DNA from: Symsagittifera roscoffensis | Taxonomy: Eukaryota; Xenacoelomorpha; Acoela; Convolutidae | Direction of reading: 5' to 3' | Assembly: GCF_963678635.1 (NCBI RefSeq) | Contig: NC_087066.1 | Location: forward strand, 51,414,312-51,478,311 | Length of the DNA stretch: 64,000 nt | Shown: positions 1 to 12,582 of the stretch, one piece after another | Position numbering within the stretch: the first letter of the stretch is position 1 | Layout of the letters: every line of letters begins with the position of its first letter | Program-made: the position numbers and the translations under genes | The notes under the pieces: model-generated | Database searches by the model: none | What the model was told of the DNA's origin: nothing | What the model saw: only the letters and a program-made list of their open reading frames with translations

Positions 1-2252
1 TTGGGTTGACAGGAACTGAGACCAAACGTTTCAACCGGTAGTTGATCAATGTAGTAATTGAGATTGATTTTTTCTGTTGAACAATAACTAAAAGATATAA
101 TTTCAAACGCTATACTACATATATACATATATGGAAACGGACACCGCAAACAAAATGCGGACTCCACTTACAATTTGCGGTTTCCACTTACACCTTGCGG
201 ATTCCGCTTACAGTTGCTGAATCCGCAACAGCTCAATTTAACTATACAAATATCTTATTATTTATTTGTGGATTCCACAAATTGTTCTGGATTCCGCAAG
301 TACGGTTGCGGATTCCGCAAAATCGCCTGTTTTCGGAGCAATTTTGAGCGGTACAGTGTTTCAGGTATTTGTTGGGGAATCCAAAACAGCGAAAACTATC
401 AAAGAAAAGTAGCAAAGTTGCGGATTCCGCGACAAGTCTGATTCTTGCCTGTTGCGGAATCCGCTTACAATGCAGAGAATGCACCGTTTGGCCTGGTAAT
501 GATAGTCATATGAATTTTTATAAGGCCCAAACTGGGTATGCAATCATTTTTCTCATTTTGATTTTCCTTTAGCAGTATTGAGAATTTAGCTTTCCATATG
601 CCAAAGTTATTCAAAGTTTATTAAAACTTTTTCAGAACTTCCTCTGGTGGCTATTTTATCTGTTCAAATTTTTGTTTTGAACTTGTTCAGGGTGTTTAAT
701 GAGGTTGATACGAGTAGTCTTTCTCTAGATAAATGGAAAATGCTGTAAGAATTTTTTAATTGATGCACGACTGAGCCTTGCTTGAAGATATATCTGCGGA
801 AAAACATTTAAATTTCAAATCTACTTTTTTTGGTTTTTTTGACAAATCGCCAATATAATATATCTGGATGTTAGTTAAATGGTATATAAGTTTTGTAATT
901 CAATCTCCAATTTCGGGTTTTAAATTTATTGCAGTAACTGGAACTTTTTATTGATTTGACATTGTGTTTTTTTAACATATTAAAGCTAATGTATATTTAC
1001 TATTTGAAAAACAGAAAATCTCCGTTATTTCGGTTAAAACTTGATTAGTGAAGAAAAAAAAATAAAATTTGTTAATAACAGTGATGCTAGTTCAATTTAG
1101 CTGATGTTAGTGATGTGTTGTAATGACATGAAAATTTTTTGTGAAAAACACCCGGATTTGTTCTAAGAAAAATACTCATATCTGGTTTTTCTCTTTGATC
1201 TTGAACGAGTTCTTTCTCCAGTTTTGGAGTTTGTTTCTTCACCTTGTGGTGTTTTTGATCAAATTTTATGTAAGATACAATTTACAGAAAACCGAGTAGA
1301 AGCTTCGTGGTTGTGAAGGGCTAAAATAAGTGAAAGTACAAGGAAAGGATTTGATTTTAGGCATAATGAGTAGAGACAATTTGTTAAGTTATTTAGGCTG
1401 CTCTTATTTTGTATATAGGACCTTTAATCAGTTTATTTAAGAAGTTAATACTTTCAGCCTGTTTTTGAGGTGTTTCATCTGATTGACAATAACTGGATTT
1501 TAAGTTCATTGACGTTAACTGAGAAAACGAACGCTTAATCAACCGATACGTGCGTTAGTTAGGTCTAAAGAGCAAATTCTATCAGTCTAATTAGGTGGGG
1601 AAATTTTTTTCAAGAATGTTACAATGAGAAAGGCAGATTTCATGAGCTAGTGTCAGAATGTTACTATCTTGGACCGTTAGCGAGACACGAATCATAACCA
1701 AAACCGCTTTTCTGGTTGAAGACAACAGAGCTGTCGTGCTCTTAAATGTTTACTGATAGGTCTATGGGTGCTTTAGTTAGAAAATTTAGCTGACAGATTC
1801 TCACAACTTCCTATTTTTGTATAAATAACGTTTGGTTTGTTTTTGAACATATTTATAAGGAGTAGTTTTCGGCAGCGGTCGCACCAGTTTTACCAGGAGA
1901 AGCACTGGCTCGGTCAATTAGCACAATTAGCATGTCTTCGTTTTCTAAGTTACCTTAAGTCTGCTTTAGAGTTTTCTGTCTGCTTTAGAGTTAAGAGAAG
2001 CAGCTGCACGTATTTTCTGTACGTATGGAATTGTATGAAAAAAAATCCCAATTATGAGAATTGTATGATAAGCATTTTTGGTCAACCCGGGAGTTATTTA
2101 AATGGATGAATCTATAGACTTAAATAAGGGTGAAAAATTGAACAACTATTTCCTATATAGCACTATTTGGGACGGTACTTATTTTCTCATTTAAGAAAAA
2201 AAATAAAACTAAAAAAATATATAAGTTATTCTTTTTCTCAAATCGAAAACTG
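1..2252. other. Non-coding, repeat-bearing flank upstream of E1
   Basis: I see no convincing exon here. Positions 1-80 resemble 24360-24480 (shared GGAACTGAGACC- and GATCAA-type words), and about 130-500 is a GGATTCCGC-rich repeat listed separately. The tract at 2025-2085 shares a GTATGATAAGCATTTTT word with the hairpin-rich region near 39.2 kb. Short ORFs at 175-572 and 1837-2109 lie in repetitive or low-complexity DNA and look like chance frames. Upstream exons of the sorting-nexin gene could exist here, but I cannot identify any. Confidence 0.6.
130..500. repeat. Short-period repeat rich in GCGGATTCCGC
   Basis: The near-palindromic word TGCGGATTCCGC and variants (TTGCGGTTTCC, GCTGAATCCGC) recur about every 20-40 bp, spaced by ACTTACA-type linkers. 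Related sequence lies at about 22450-22790 and at 34230-34440. There the flanking word AGGCCAAACTG is the reverse complement of CAGTTTGGCCT-like sequence near 490, so this copy is inverted relative to the other two. Confidence 0.6.
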
Positions 2253-2662
2253 TGGAACCTGATCTAAACTACATTTTATGATTGGATAATTTAGATATTT
2301 TACCAATGTAAAGTATTTAATATTAACCAATCATGATCCATCTAACTAACAACCCACTTATTTGTAAGTGCTGAAGTTACTTGTAATTTCAGCACCAGAG
2401 AGATTTGAATTTAACTTAGAAATTAGTTGGACTCTCCCGAGCACTTCAGCAACCGCAATAAACCAGTATACCCTAGATCTATTGAGCCTAGCAGAGACTA
2501 GTTAAACAACCTGAGACTAGATAGTATAAGAGTAAGATTAGGATCGGTATTAGACTAAGAAGTTGCACGAATCTATCCGGCCGAAAATAAGATAGCGTGA
2601 CGAGCAGACGGTGTACCCTATCCGAAATTACTCTATGAGTTAACCACATCGGACCTAACTCA
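2253..2662 (+). repeat. E1 5' LTR (410 bp)
   Basis: The LTR starts TGGAACC and ends TAACTCA, so it has TG...CA ends. AATAAA at 2457-2462 is a candidate polyadenylation signal. ATGATTGG and CCAATCAT form an inverted pair around 2278-2337. The last 27 bases are an inverted repeat TGAGTTA/TAACTCA around the 13-base loop ACCACATCGGACC. It is about 99 percent identical to the other three LTRs outside this loop. I see no clear TATA box. Confidence 0.93.
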
Positions 2663-2664
2663 TC

Positions 2665-2690
2665 TGGTGCGACCATAAGTCTCGAACAAG
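2665..2690 (+). promoter_or_regulatory. E1 primer-binding site candidate
   Basis: Two bases after the LTR the sequence reads TGGTGCGACCATAAG, starting with the TGG expected opposite a tRNA 3' CCA. The complement extends into a GTTCGAGA-like word that resembles a tRNA T-loop. However, its spacing from the CCA end does not fit a standard acceptor plus T-stem, so I cannot assign the tRNA. Confidence 0.6.
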
Positions 2691-2749
2691 ACCTTAATAG
2701 CTTAGAATTAACCAAAATAGATTAGAAATTAGACAAAAACATTTACAAA

Positions 2750-2983
2750 ATGTTATACGACAATAATTTAATCGAAATGTCTCTACGACTCAATAGATCA
2801 GAGCCAATATTCCGAACCATAACAGAACTACCCGGAATTGGAAGAAGACCTCGAACCAGAGACGACATACGACAAAGTAGAAACTTGCCATATAGCTATA
2901 TGATAGTTAAGCAAAAACCAGAACAAACTTTTATATTTAGAATACTACTGGCAATGAATTTAGATTTTCATTTGCAAACATAA
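2750..2983 (+). CDS. E1 leader ORF, 77 codons, unknown
   Basis: This is the first ATG ORF after the primer-binding site and starts about 85 bases downstream of it. The protein is polar, slightly basic and has no recognisable motif. E2 has the same ORF with one amino-acid difference (Arg to Ile). Because the two elements are nearly identical throughout, that similarity is no proof of coding. It could be a real small protein or an upstream ORF limiting translation of downstream frames. Confidence 0.35.
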   Translation: MLYDNNLIEMSLRLNRSEPIFRTITELPGIGRRPRTRDDIRQSRNLPYSYMIVKQKPEQTFIFRILLAMNLDFHLQT

Positions 2984-3916
2984 AACCTTGAAGTTAATCT
3001 TCAAAATCATTTCAGGCGCTAAACAAAATTAATAATATACAATAACGATTGATAAAAAGATCTAAGATCGTTTTCCTAAAACTCTGCAGTAATATACAAA
3101 ATATGTTTGAAAAATATTTATTGAAAAATAAAAAATAAAAATTAGTAGCATGACAATAAATGGTTAGTAATCATAAATCATCCTGTTGTTCCAGCTCCAT
3201 CACCTAAAACATAACAGCAATCATGAACCCACTAATATCATCAAAACACTAAATCTTTCCTTTACACACATTTAAAATTTTATTAAAACTTAAATTCACT
3301 TAATTCAAAAACCAGATCATCAAGGCTTATCCTTGGATCTTAAATCATTTTCTACTTAATTAAATTTCAAATTTGATCATCAAGGCTTATCCTTGGATCA
3401 AACAGAACAACTTTGTTCTCCCCCACCCACTTAATTAGTGTCTAACGACCTCAAACGTCGATTCACTACCCAACCCTTTCTAAAGACCTAAGACTAATAG
3501 AAATTTTTAAACAAAACTAATCATTCAAATTAGGATAAACAGGGAAGAACTTCGGTTATTCATCCTTCACTTGACCCCCCCTCTTAACAGACCCAGGATA
3601 AATCTTAGACTTAGTAAGTTTAAAATAGTATCTAACGAACTACTCGCGTTCTAATTATACCTGAACCTTGTGGATCGATTTACTATTCTCCAACCCTTGA
3701 ACACAATCACTACCCCTAAGTAAGATTAAGTAAGTTAACACCTTAACTTATACTAGCCACGAGAAAGTAAAAAATCATTCTTCGGAATCGATATACTTTT
3801 CTCTCCAACCCTGAACAAACAGACCCAGGTTAAGCTAATCAAAAAATCGTAAGAACTAACAGTTTAAGAAAATAGAAACCATTTAACAACCTTTTGCATC
3901 CGTCATCCTAAACCTT
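2984..3916 (+). promoter_or_regulatory. E1 leader with paired stem-loops and repeats
   Basis: This stretch of about 0.9 kb between the leader ORF and the basic ORF has stops in all frames. It holds two identical 25-base stem-loops at 3315-3339 and 3375-3399; each pairs GATC...CAAGG with CCTTGGATC around a CTTAT loop. It also holds three related segments of the form CGAT..ACT...CCAACCCT near 3460, 3677 and 3788. Such repeated structures between primer site and gag are where packaging or dimerisation signals lie in retroviruses; that role is inference. Confidence 0.55.
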
Positions 3917-4384
3917 ATGTCATTTAAAAACCTAGGAAATAAACAAACAATCGTTTTACACAATTGTGAAATAGAAAACAAAAAATACGACCTTGTAATC
4001 ACACCTCATACACAAACAGTTGGATACATTCGAACAAAACGACAAACACTAAAAAGAAAAATAATAACGAAACAAAGACAAATAACACGAAAAAGATTTT
4101 CAAAAAATCGAAACGCATTTTCAGAATCAGAAACCAACAGTTTAGATGAACTTTACAAACTAAAAGAATCAATAGATAAAAATTGCCCACTTCACGATCA
4201 ATTATATTTTTCTGACTCAGAAACAACTTCAAATTCATCAAAAAGAGGAAAAAGAAGAATAAAAAAGCAGTATAAACACAAACCAGTACATTTATACAAT
4301 TGGAATCAACCAATTCGACACATTAATAATTACATATTAACAGTCATCGAACGAAAAAATGAGCTCAACGCACACCCCAGGTGA
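3917..4384 (+). CDS. E1 basic 155-aa protein overlapping gag
   Basis: The ORF is strongly basic. An Arg/Lys-rich stretch lies at about residues 34-65 (it includes RTKRQTLKRK), an acidic Ser/Glu stretch follows, and a second basic cluster SKRGKRRIKKQYKHK sits near residue 112 and looks like a nuclear-localisation signal. It overlaps the first 26 bases of gag-pol in another frame. No family is recognised. Its composition and place recall small RNA-binding or nuclear accessory proteins of complex retroviruses, but there is no sequence evidence of homology. It could also be an N-terminal structural protein. E2 carries the same ORF with very few changes. Confidence 0.65.
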   Translation: MSFKNLGNKQTIVLHNCEIENKKYDLVITPHTQTVGYIRTKRQTLKRKIITKQRQITRKRFSKNRNAFSESETNSLDELYKLKESIDKNCPLHDQLYFSDSETTSNSSKRGKRRIKKQYKHKPVHLYNWNQPIRHINNYILTVIERKNELNAHPR

Positions 4385-7300
4385 AGAAAGTCCAGATGAT
4401 GATGAAATCTTTCCTTTTATAGTAGATGCAACCACTGATAGAGGACAGCACATATTTTGCAAAAATTTACTATTAAATTTATTTGAACCCGGAATCAGTC
4501 CATGTAAAACAGAGTTCCCAGATGTAAAAATCAAAAGACAAATCATAGACCACTACTTAAAAGATATATGCAACATAACACAACAGTATGGAATCTACTC
4601 CATAGAATTCACCTCACCAAACCATAATAATAGAAAATATACAATTCAAACAGACGATCTTGATTTAGAATTTTCAAAAGTTTTTTCAGAATATATAAAA
4701 AGCATCCAATATCATAACTCACAAAGAGCAAACTCCATATTCACCAATGAAGTTTTCGCAATAATATATAGTTATATTTCGATATTAGAAAACGAAATCC
4801 CAATAACAAATGTCTCACCGACAGAAACATCTAAACATTTGAAAGTACGTCATGAAATCACACTACTCTCTAGTTATTTAAACATCATTAAAGAAAATTT
4901 CACGAAAGACGACGTTTCACAACATACAAAACACGATCTACAAAAAATTTTGGCATGGTTTATAATAGATTATTTCACACACAATATTGATTTAATTGCA
5001 CAAGCAAGAAAAAATTTTAGACCCCAAAACTCGAACGATGATACCGCTATCACAGAACAATCAGATTATGTTTGGGACCCCGAATGGTCTCATCCCGCAT
5101 TTATAAGCTTCCCACAATCAATCTCAAGTCAAGCAATAAGTACGATATCTTACATAAGAGATTATGTAAAAGTAATACCATTAACCATTGATGCAACACC
5201 ATTAAACTATAATACATTTTTGCCCGATACACAAAATAATAGTTTAAACTCTACAGTTATACACAATGAAAACCTCAATGGAACTAGGAATCTTACTCAA
5301 CAAGATATCCAGACACCATCACACTTCATAAATGAAGAAATTGTGCACACAACAACTACACAACAAAGTATTTCACCAATACGCCCAAATTTAACAACAC
5401 CAAGAAATACAAATCCTTCACAAACACAGGTAACCTTACAATCAACCGTTAAACCTTCGGCTGCCCCTAAATATTCACAAATGGATTACCAAACATACAG
5501 ACCCATGACAATACCATCAAAAACACGCAAAACATTCACTAGAAACAACTTTGCAGACCATAATTATAATTATACACATCCATCAAAAACATATAATCAA
5601 CCACAAAGAAATTTTAACCAATATACAAGATCTCGAAATTGGGATAACCCAATGACCCAACCTAATTCAATAAATTTCCAAACAAATCCTCCACAGGATC
5701 ACAGTGAAAATTACCCATTTTTTCAACAAAATAAAAACAAAAAACAGACATCTTATCAAATGGATTATTTATCCTCAGATGATGATTTCTTACAACCAGA
5801 TATATTTGCACCAAATACTCAAGAATATCGTAGACAAGGAATACAGAGAACACGTACAAATCATAAAAATTTTTCTCCACAACCAATAGATGCACAACAT
5901 CAACAACCAATTCAACAACAAAATCTAATTAATACACAATCTTTTCAACCAATTCAACAACAAAATCCAATGACTGCACACTCGTATCAACCATCACAAA
6001 TGCAAAATGAAATACCACTCCCATATTATCTCCAACAACATGAAATAACAAGAAACCAACTTTCAAATTTTTCTCAAATGCCAAATGCAGCAGAATCATT
6101 ACAAATGACAATGAATCCATACCTTATGGGTGGATCATCAATAACATCAAACAAACCTTTAATGGTTTTCACAGGAACAGACCCTGAATACTCTGTAGAA
6201 GATTATTTAAATGCAGTAACAGCAAACCTGATTTTAAATATTGGACCTGAACCAATTAATACGCCACTACATCAAAACTGGATACATCGACGCACAGCGT
6301 TAATACAAACAACCTTAGATGGCGCAGCCCAAAAATGGTTTTCAGTACTACCTCTAGAAATAAAATCAAACTGGAAAAGGTTTACACAAGAATTTTCAAA
6401 AATGTTTGACTCCGAAAGAAACAAACAACAACAAAAACTTTTATGTAATGAAATTCGCAGATTACCAAACGAAACCATCAAGCAAATAGCAGTACGAATC
6501 GAAACACTAGTTCGAAAAGCATATTCATTAAATACACATGACTATAAAAACACAAAGATGACAGAAATCTTAATGATGACCTTAACACCACAATTAAGGA
6601 AAATAGCAATAAAAAAGAGAGCATCCCATCCTTCTTCAATTCGAGAACCCGATTTAGATTTTCGAAAACTAGTAGACAAATTAGAACAAGCAGAAATCAC
6701 GATGAAACTAGAAGAAACGGAAAATCTGAAATTACAATACGTTAACAGAATTGAAACGACTCCCACTAATATTAATAATATACAGGAATCAGAGACAGAC
6801 CTCGTTGAAAAAATCACTGAAATACTCAATATTTACGAAAAGAACCCAAACTTTAAAGGCAAACCATCTTTCAAAAAATGGTGTAATTATTGCCGACGAT
6901 ACGGACATAGTATTTCCGAATGTAGACAAAAACAGCAAGACAATCAAAATAAACCTCAAAAATATAAAGAACCAAATAAATCATTCTATCAATACATGAA
7001 AAAAGATCAAAATCTACCGAACAAAACAGTCTACAGCAACAACAATTCAGGAAAACCACTCCCCAACAATACAAATTATACAAGAAATCAATCACCATAT
7101 AACTCAAGTTATAGAGGAAGATCACCAGAACGAAGAAACACGAATAATTCATCACAAAATCACTACAATAAACCAAATAGTCGAAATAACTACTCCAGAT
7201 CAAATTCAAATACACAACGATTTGTTTCTAGATCTAATTCCCAATCAAGAAATAACTACTATCCAAACAACCAATCACGAAATTCATCATACAATAGGAA

Positions 7301-10300
7301 TAGAAACTACTCCTATAATCGAAATAGAAGTTATTCAAACAACCGAAACCAGAATTACCCGAACAATCAATCAAGGAATAACTCATATAATAGATCGAAC
7401 TATAACAGACCAAACAACAATTATCAAAATAGATCGCGAAATAATTCACAAAATCGACACTCAAGTTATAATAATCGTTATAGAAATTATTCCCAATCAC
7501 CACACCGGAATAATAATAACTATAATAATTCTAATAATCGCCACAGAAGTAGTACACCTAAACATCAAAGACAAATCAATCAAGTACAATCTAATCCAGA
7601 AACAACATCAGACCCTCCAGGTATTGATGACACAGTAACTGATACGTTACAACTCAATCAAATAAACTGTACATCATCAGATTCAGAAAGTGATACTGAA
7701 AACACTCTTTCTATCAATATGATAAAAGTCGAAAATGACTATGAATCTGTCATATATGAACAACCCTTTTCATCACACATATATGAAAATCAATCAGAAT
7801 TTCTTCAAAATTATTACACTACACCCATAAATTCCACACCAACGACACAAGAAACAAATGAGATTAACACTACAAATCAAACCAATAAAAATACCAAAAC
7901 AAAATGCTTGAATACAAACCACATTTATCAAAATATACAAAAAGAACAACCCAAAGAAAAAATTTGGACAATACCATTTCTCTTAGAAAGCCCAAGAAAT
8001 AAAGAATTTCAACCACCAGACCTTGAAATAGATTTTTTAATTGATTCAGGAGCAGAATCAAACATAATAAACATCCCCACATGGAATGAAATAAAAACCT
8101 TACACCCAAAGCTAACACCTCTTGAAACCTCCAGTAAGTTAGCAACAGCACAAGGATCAACATTGATAAACTACGGAAAAATCCAATTATTTCTCCTCCC
8201 CACCAGAACAATGGAACAAAGCAAAATTTTAAATAAGCCATTTAAACAAATATTCCATATCACTGATATTAAATATAATATCATTGGAATACCATTTATT
8301 TCGAAGTATATACCAACAATTAACATACTAAATAGTAAAATATTAATCAAAGATAAATATACAAAAACAAAAGAAACATCCTTAACATTTTTTCAAAGAT
8401 TAAATAAACAACCACCATTCTTTTCAAAATTCTACCCGATATTTAACCAACAAAGAAAACACTTGAAACCACTATCAGGAAATATCTATAATTTTTCCAT
8501 CAAACAAGTTCACCAATATGATAAAGAGCAAAACAAACAAAAATTTTATATGTCAGAATTTGAATTCAAACCTATTCACAAATTTTTCAAAATCACAATC
8601 TCATCCATAAAATATTTGAAAAATTCGAATTCAGATATCATTTCCTTACATGTCTATAACAACACACCTTACCAAGTAACATTACCTTTAGGACTTTTAG
8701 GATATTGTGAAACCAACGCTACAATATCACCAATACACGAAAAAGCCTATCGCGTAAATAATATACTCCAATTACTAGATATTTGCCAATCTACAATTCT
8801 TAATGAAGAATTATCTATAAAAAATATAATAAGTAACGAAAACAGAAATACGGATTATTTCACAAAAACTCCATATTTCAAACCTACATTCAACATAAGT
8901 AACTACACAGAGGACCAACAGAAATTTTTAACAATGTTTAATTTCCAACATTCACAAATAACACAAGACGAATTCGAAAAGTTAGCCAAACAGCTAATTA
9001 AATATTCATCAGTCTATGCAACATCAAAATTCGATGTTGGAAAAATCAGTTCATCACTACATCTCCCGTTAAAACCAGACGCAGTTTTCAAAAAACAGAG
9101 AGCAAGTAAAGTACCAATTCACTTACATGATAAAGTAAACAGATTACTCGACATTTTAGAACAATACAACATTATATCACCAGTAAATAAAGAAGAACAA
9201 CCAAAAGGCAACACATTTATCAACCATGTTATCATTCTAGCTAAAGGAGAATCATTAAAAATCGTTCTCGATGCTAGATACCTCAATTCACTTATAGATG
9301 AATCAAAATGTAATTGGCCCATTGAACCAATACAAGTTATTTTAACAAAAATAAACGGCAAATACTTTACAACCGCCGATATGAATAGTGCATACAATCA
9401 AATGCCACTAGATGAACAATCACGACGTTTAACACAATTTGTTATCGGAAACCAACAATATGAATTCAACCGCTTATTCTATGGAATATCCATAGGACCA
9501 GCAGCATTTTCAGCTTTTATGAGCAAAATTTTTAGACCACTAATACTCAAGAAAAACGCAATCACCTATTTAAGACGATGTTTTTATGCAATCACAAACA
9601 AAAGACGAGATGTTCAATGTTTTAGAAAAATATCACCAAATACTTCAGAACGAAAATCTGAAGGCCGCCCCCGATAAATCACACTTCTTTTTGACAAGAG
9701 TTAAATTCTTAGGACATAATATAGAAAGAAAAACAATCACTCCATTGAAATCACGCATTGACGCTATTCAAAAACTTCAACCACCAACAAATAAAAAGAA
9801 AATCCAAGAATTTCTTGGAATGTTAAACTTTTTAAGTAAATATGTTTATAAAATGCAATTATATCTACGACCATTTTATAACATCCTTAGACAACAAAAT
9901 AATTTTGAATGGAACACAGAACATCAAACACGATTTGAAGAAATAAAGAAACTTTTAACTGAACAAATTTCAAACACAATTCCAGATTCAAATCAACCAT
10001 TTTATGCAATGTGCGATGCTTCGAACTTTGGCATCGGTGCAGCACTATTACAATCACATAATGGTACAAATAAAATGAACCTCATATCAGCAAATTCTCG
10101 ATTATTCACTCAAGCAGAGCTACGACTCTCAACTCTAATGAGAGAATGTACAGCCATAATATATACACTGACAGAATATGAATTTCTGATACTTGGATCA
10201 AAACACCCCACAGTTTTATTCACAGACCATAAACCAATCATCTTTCTCTTTACACAAAAATCTAACCCAAACCACCGAGTTTACAGATTTCAACTAATTC

Positions 10301-12582
10301 TAATGAAATTTCCAAACTTACATATAGTTTGGACTGCAGGAAAAAATCTTGCATTACCAGACACCTTAAGTCGAAATACACCACCTGAATTACTTACACG
10401 AAAAACAACAGTTGAAATACCCAAAAATATAAAATTCTACCTTGCAGAAAACGAAACATCACCCCGATTGGAATGCAAATATGCAGTAAAAACTGATATT
10501 GAACAATCACAAATAAATAATTTACAGCATTTCCCACTTTATTTAGATTGTCAAAATAATCATTATGAAGTTGATCTACTTGGAACATCAACTTTCAAAC
10601 CAATCCCATATTCTCAATGGATAAAAAATAACACCCAACAAAAACGAACAAAACAACACCCGCCTAAGAAAGACCATTTTCCACTAATTGAAAAAGAAGA
10701 TTTAACTGATAAAATAAATTTATCAGGACCACAAACAAATGATTCAAAATACACAATAAATCAAGTTTTTGACCTTCACGACCCACTTGATACAATACCC
10801 TTATCTAAATTAGAAATCGAAAACATTTTTCTCCCTCCAACAGAAACGATTACAATTTCAACACTGAAACAATATCAAAATCTTGACCCGATAATTAGAC
10901 AACTAAAATCATGGCACAAATATAAAACTAAACCTGTCAAGGCAGATTCAACCATTCTAGGAAACAAAACACTCCTCCGATACTTTCGCAAATTTAACAA
11001 CACAACAATTAACGAAAATACAGACCTTTTAGAGTGTAACCTGAATGAATCTACAGTTCCATGTCTCCCTTTAAGTATGATTCTTATAGCTTTTAATATT
11101 TCACATACACAAAATATTAAAGGACACTCTGGATCAGAAAAAACATATTCAAATTTTATACAAAATTTTTACTTCCCAAATGCACCAATTTGGATAAAAG
11201 TACTATGCAATGATTGTATAGTATGTCAACTAAATAAACCTTACCCAAATCAAAAACAAATAGCACAAAAACAAGATTTTAAAGGACAAAGTTTGTACTT
11301 TAATCATCGTATCTCATTTGATACCAAAGGACCAATTTCACCCTCATCCGAAGGAAACTCCTACATTATGGTAATTGTTGACGCATTTACACATTATGTA
11401 GCACTTAACCCAGTACCACATTGTAACGCTTATTACGCTTACACAACACTCTATGAACACTGGATAGCAAAATTCGGACTACCAGAAATCTTAGTTACAG
11501 ACAACGGTACAGAATTCATAAATAATGAAATTATCACACTATGTCATTTATATAACATTAAACACAAACCACGTACATCTCATGCACCTTGGACAAACGG
11601 CTTAGTCGAAGGTATGAACCGTTCATTACAAGAATATCTTAGATGTATCATCAACGGAAATGATACAAAATATACCGAATGGTCAGCAGATGTAAAACTA
11701 TTTCCCTTAGCATATAATTCACAAATTACGACAACTTTAGGAATGTCACCATACGAAATGGTTTTTAACCAAAAGCCACGCAAACCAATAATGTTTACAG
11801 CAAATTCTCATAAAAACGCACAAGTTTATTGTCAACCAAATAAAGACTCAATTTGTTATAACCTACCTTTACATACACACGATGAAGATCATTTTCATCA
11901 CCCACAAATTCTTAAACTAGCCTCCGGTACACACACCGAATGGATTCTAAATAGAGATAAAAAACACAATGAAATTTATCAAAAAATAACAAAAAAGTTA
12001 TTACAAAGACAAAACATTAATGAACAAATCAATTCACGTTTTACACCAGCCTCCGATTTAAAAATTGGAACATTTGTTTTAATACCTAATTTTAATACTC
12101 AAAAAGGAATTTCTAAAAAATTACAACCCCTTCGAAAAGGACCATACCAAATAATTGCAAAACCCACTGATGTCACATATAAAATTACCGAGTCAAACAA
12201 AAAAGAAATCGTTCAACATCGAAACAACCTATTACCTTATTACCCAAAAGAATACGCACTCCGCGAATTAACTCAATTATATTCTTTCACAGGATTAAAA
12301 ATCATTCAAAATGAACCACATCTGAAAAACACAGAACAAAATGATAACCCCACCGAAAATCAAAACACAAAACCAACCGCCACCAAAAACAATACACAAA
12401 ACCATAAAGAATCCCCAAAACAAAGAAAAAATAGAAAAATGACCGAACAAATAATACCCCAAGAACAAATTGACAAATCAAAAAATAGAAAAACAACAAG
12501 ACTCCGAAATCAACCACGTAAAAACTATAAAATATTCATCCCCCAATCTAAAATTTTAAAGAAAGTGGAATTTCAAAAGTAA
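4359..12582 (+). pseudogene. E1 gag-pol, frameshifted in RT active site
   Basis: This is one fused gag-pol frame interrupted once. The first open part (4359-9677) holds a long Gln/Asn-rich amino-terminal region, a retrotransposon gag domain near residues 600-740, a CCHC knuckle from residue 842 (CNYCRRYGHSISEC), an Asn/Arg/Ser/Tyr-rich tract of about 250 residues, the protease motif DSGAE near residue 1229, and RT fingers and palm. Compared with E2 there is one extra A at about 9572, within the codons of the YLDD catalytic motif, which ends the frame at 9677. The second open part (from about 9586 to 12582) continues with RT connection, RNase H, integrase and GPY module. Another difference is His for Pro in the RT motif near 9226. 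As it stands this copy should make Gag and protease but no active RT or integrase from a single frame. Confidence 0.92.

Noticed and set aside
2253-2662. The terminal hairpin read as a separate insertion or a TIR of a DNA transposon
   Set aside because: The hairpin occurs at the same place in all four LTRs, next to the primer-binding site, and the element ends are TG...CA. It is part of the LTR.
3999-4313. 104-codon hydrophobic minus-strand ORF in both elements
   Set aside because: Antisense shadow of the Lys-rich basic ORF; the Phe/Leu runs are complements of Lys codons.
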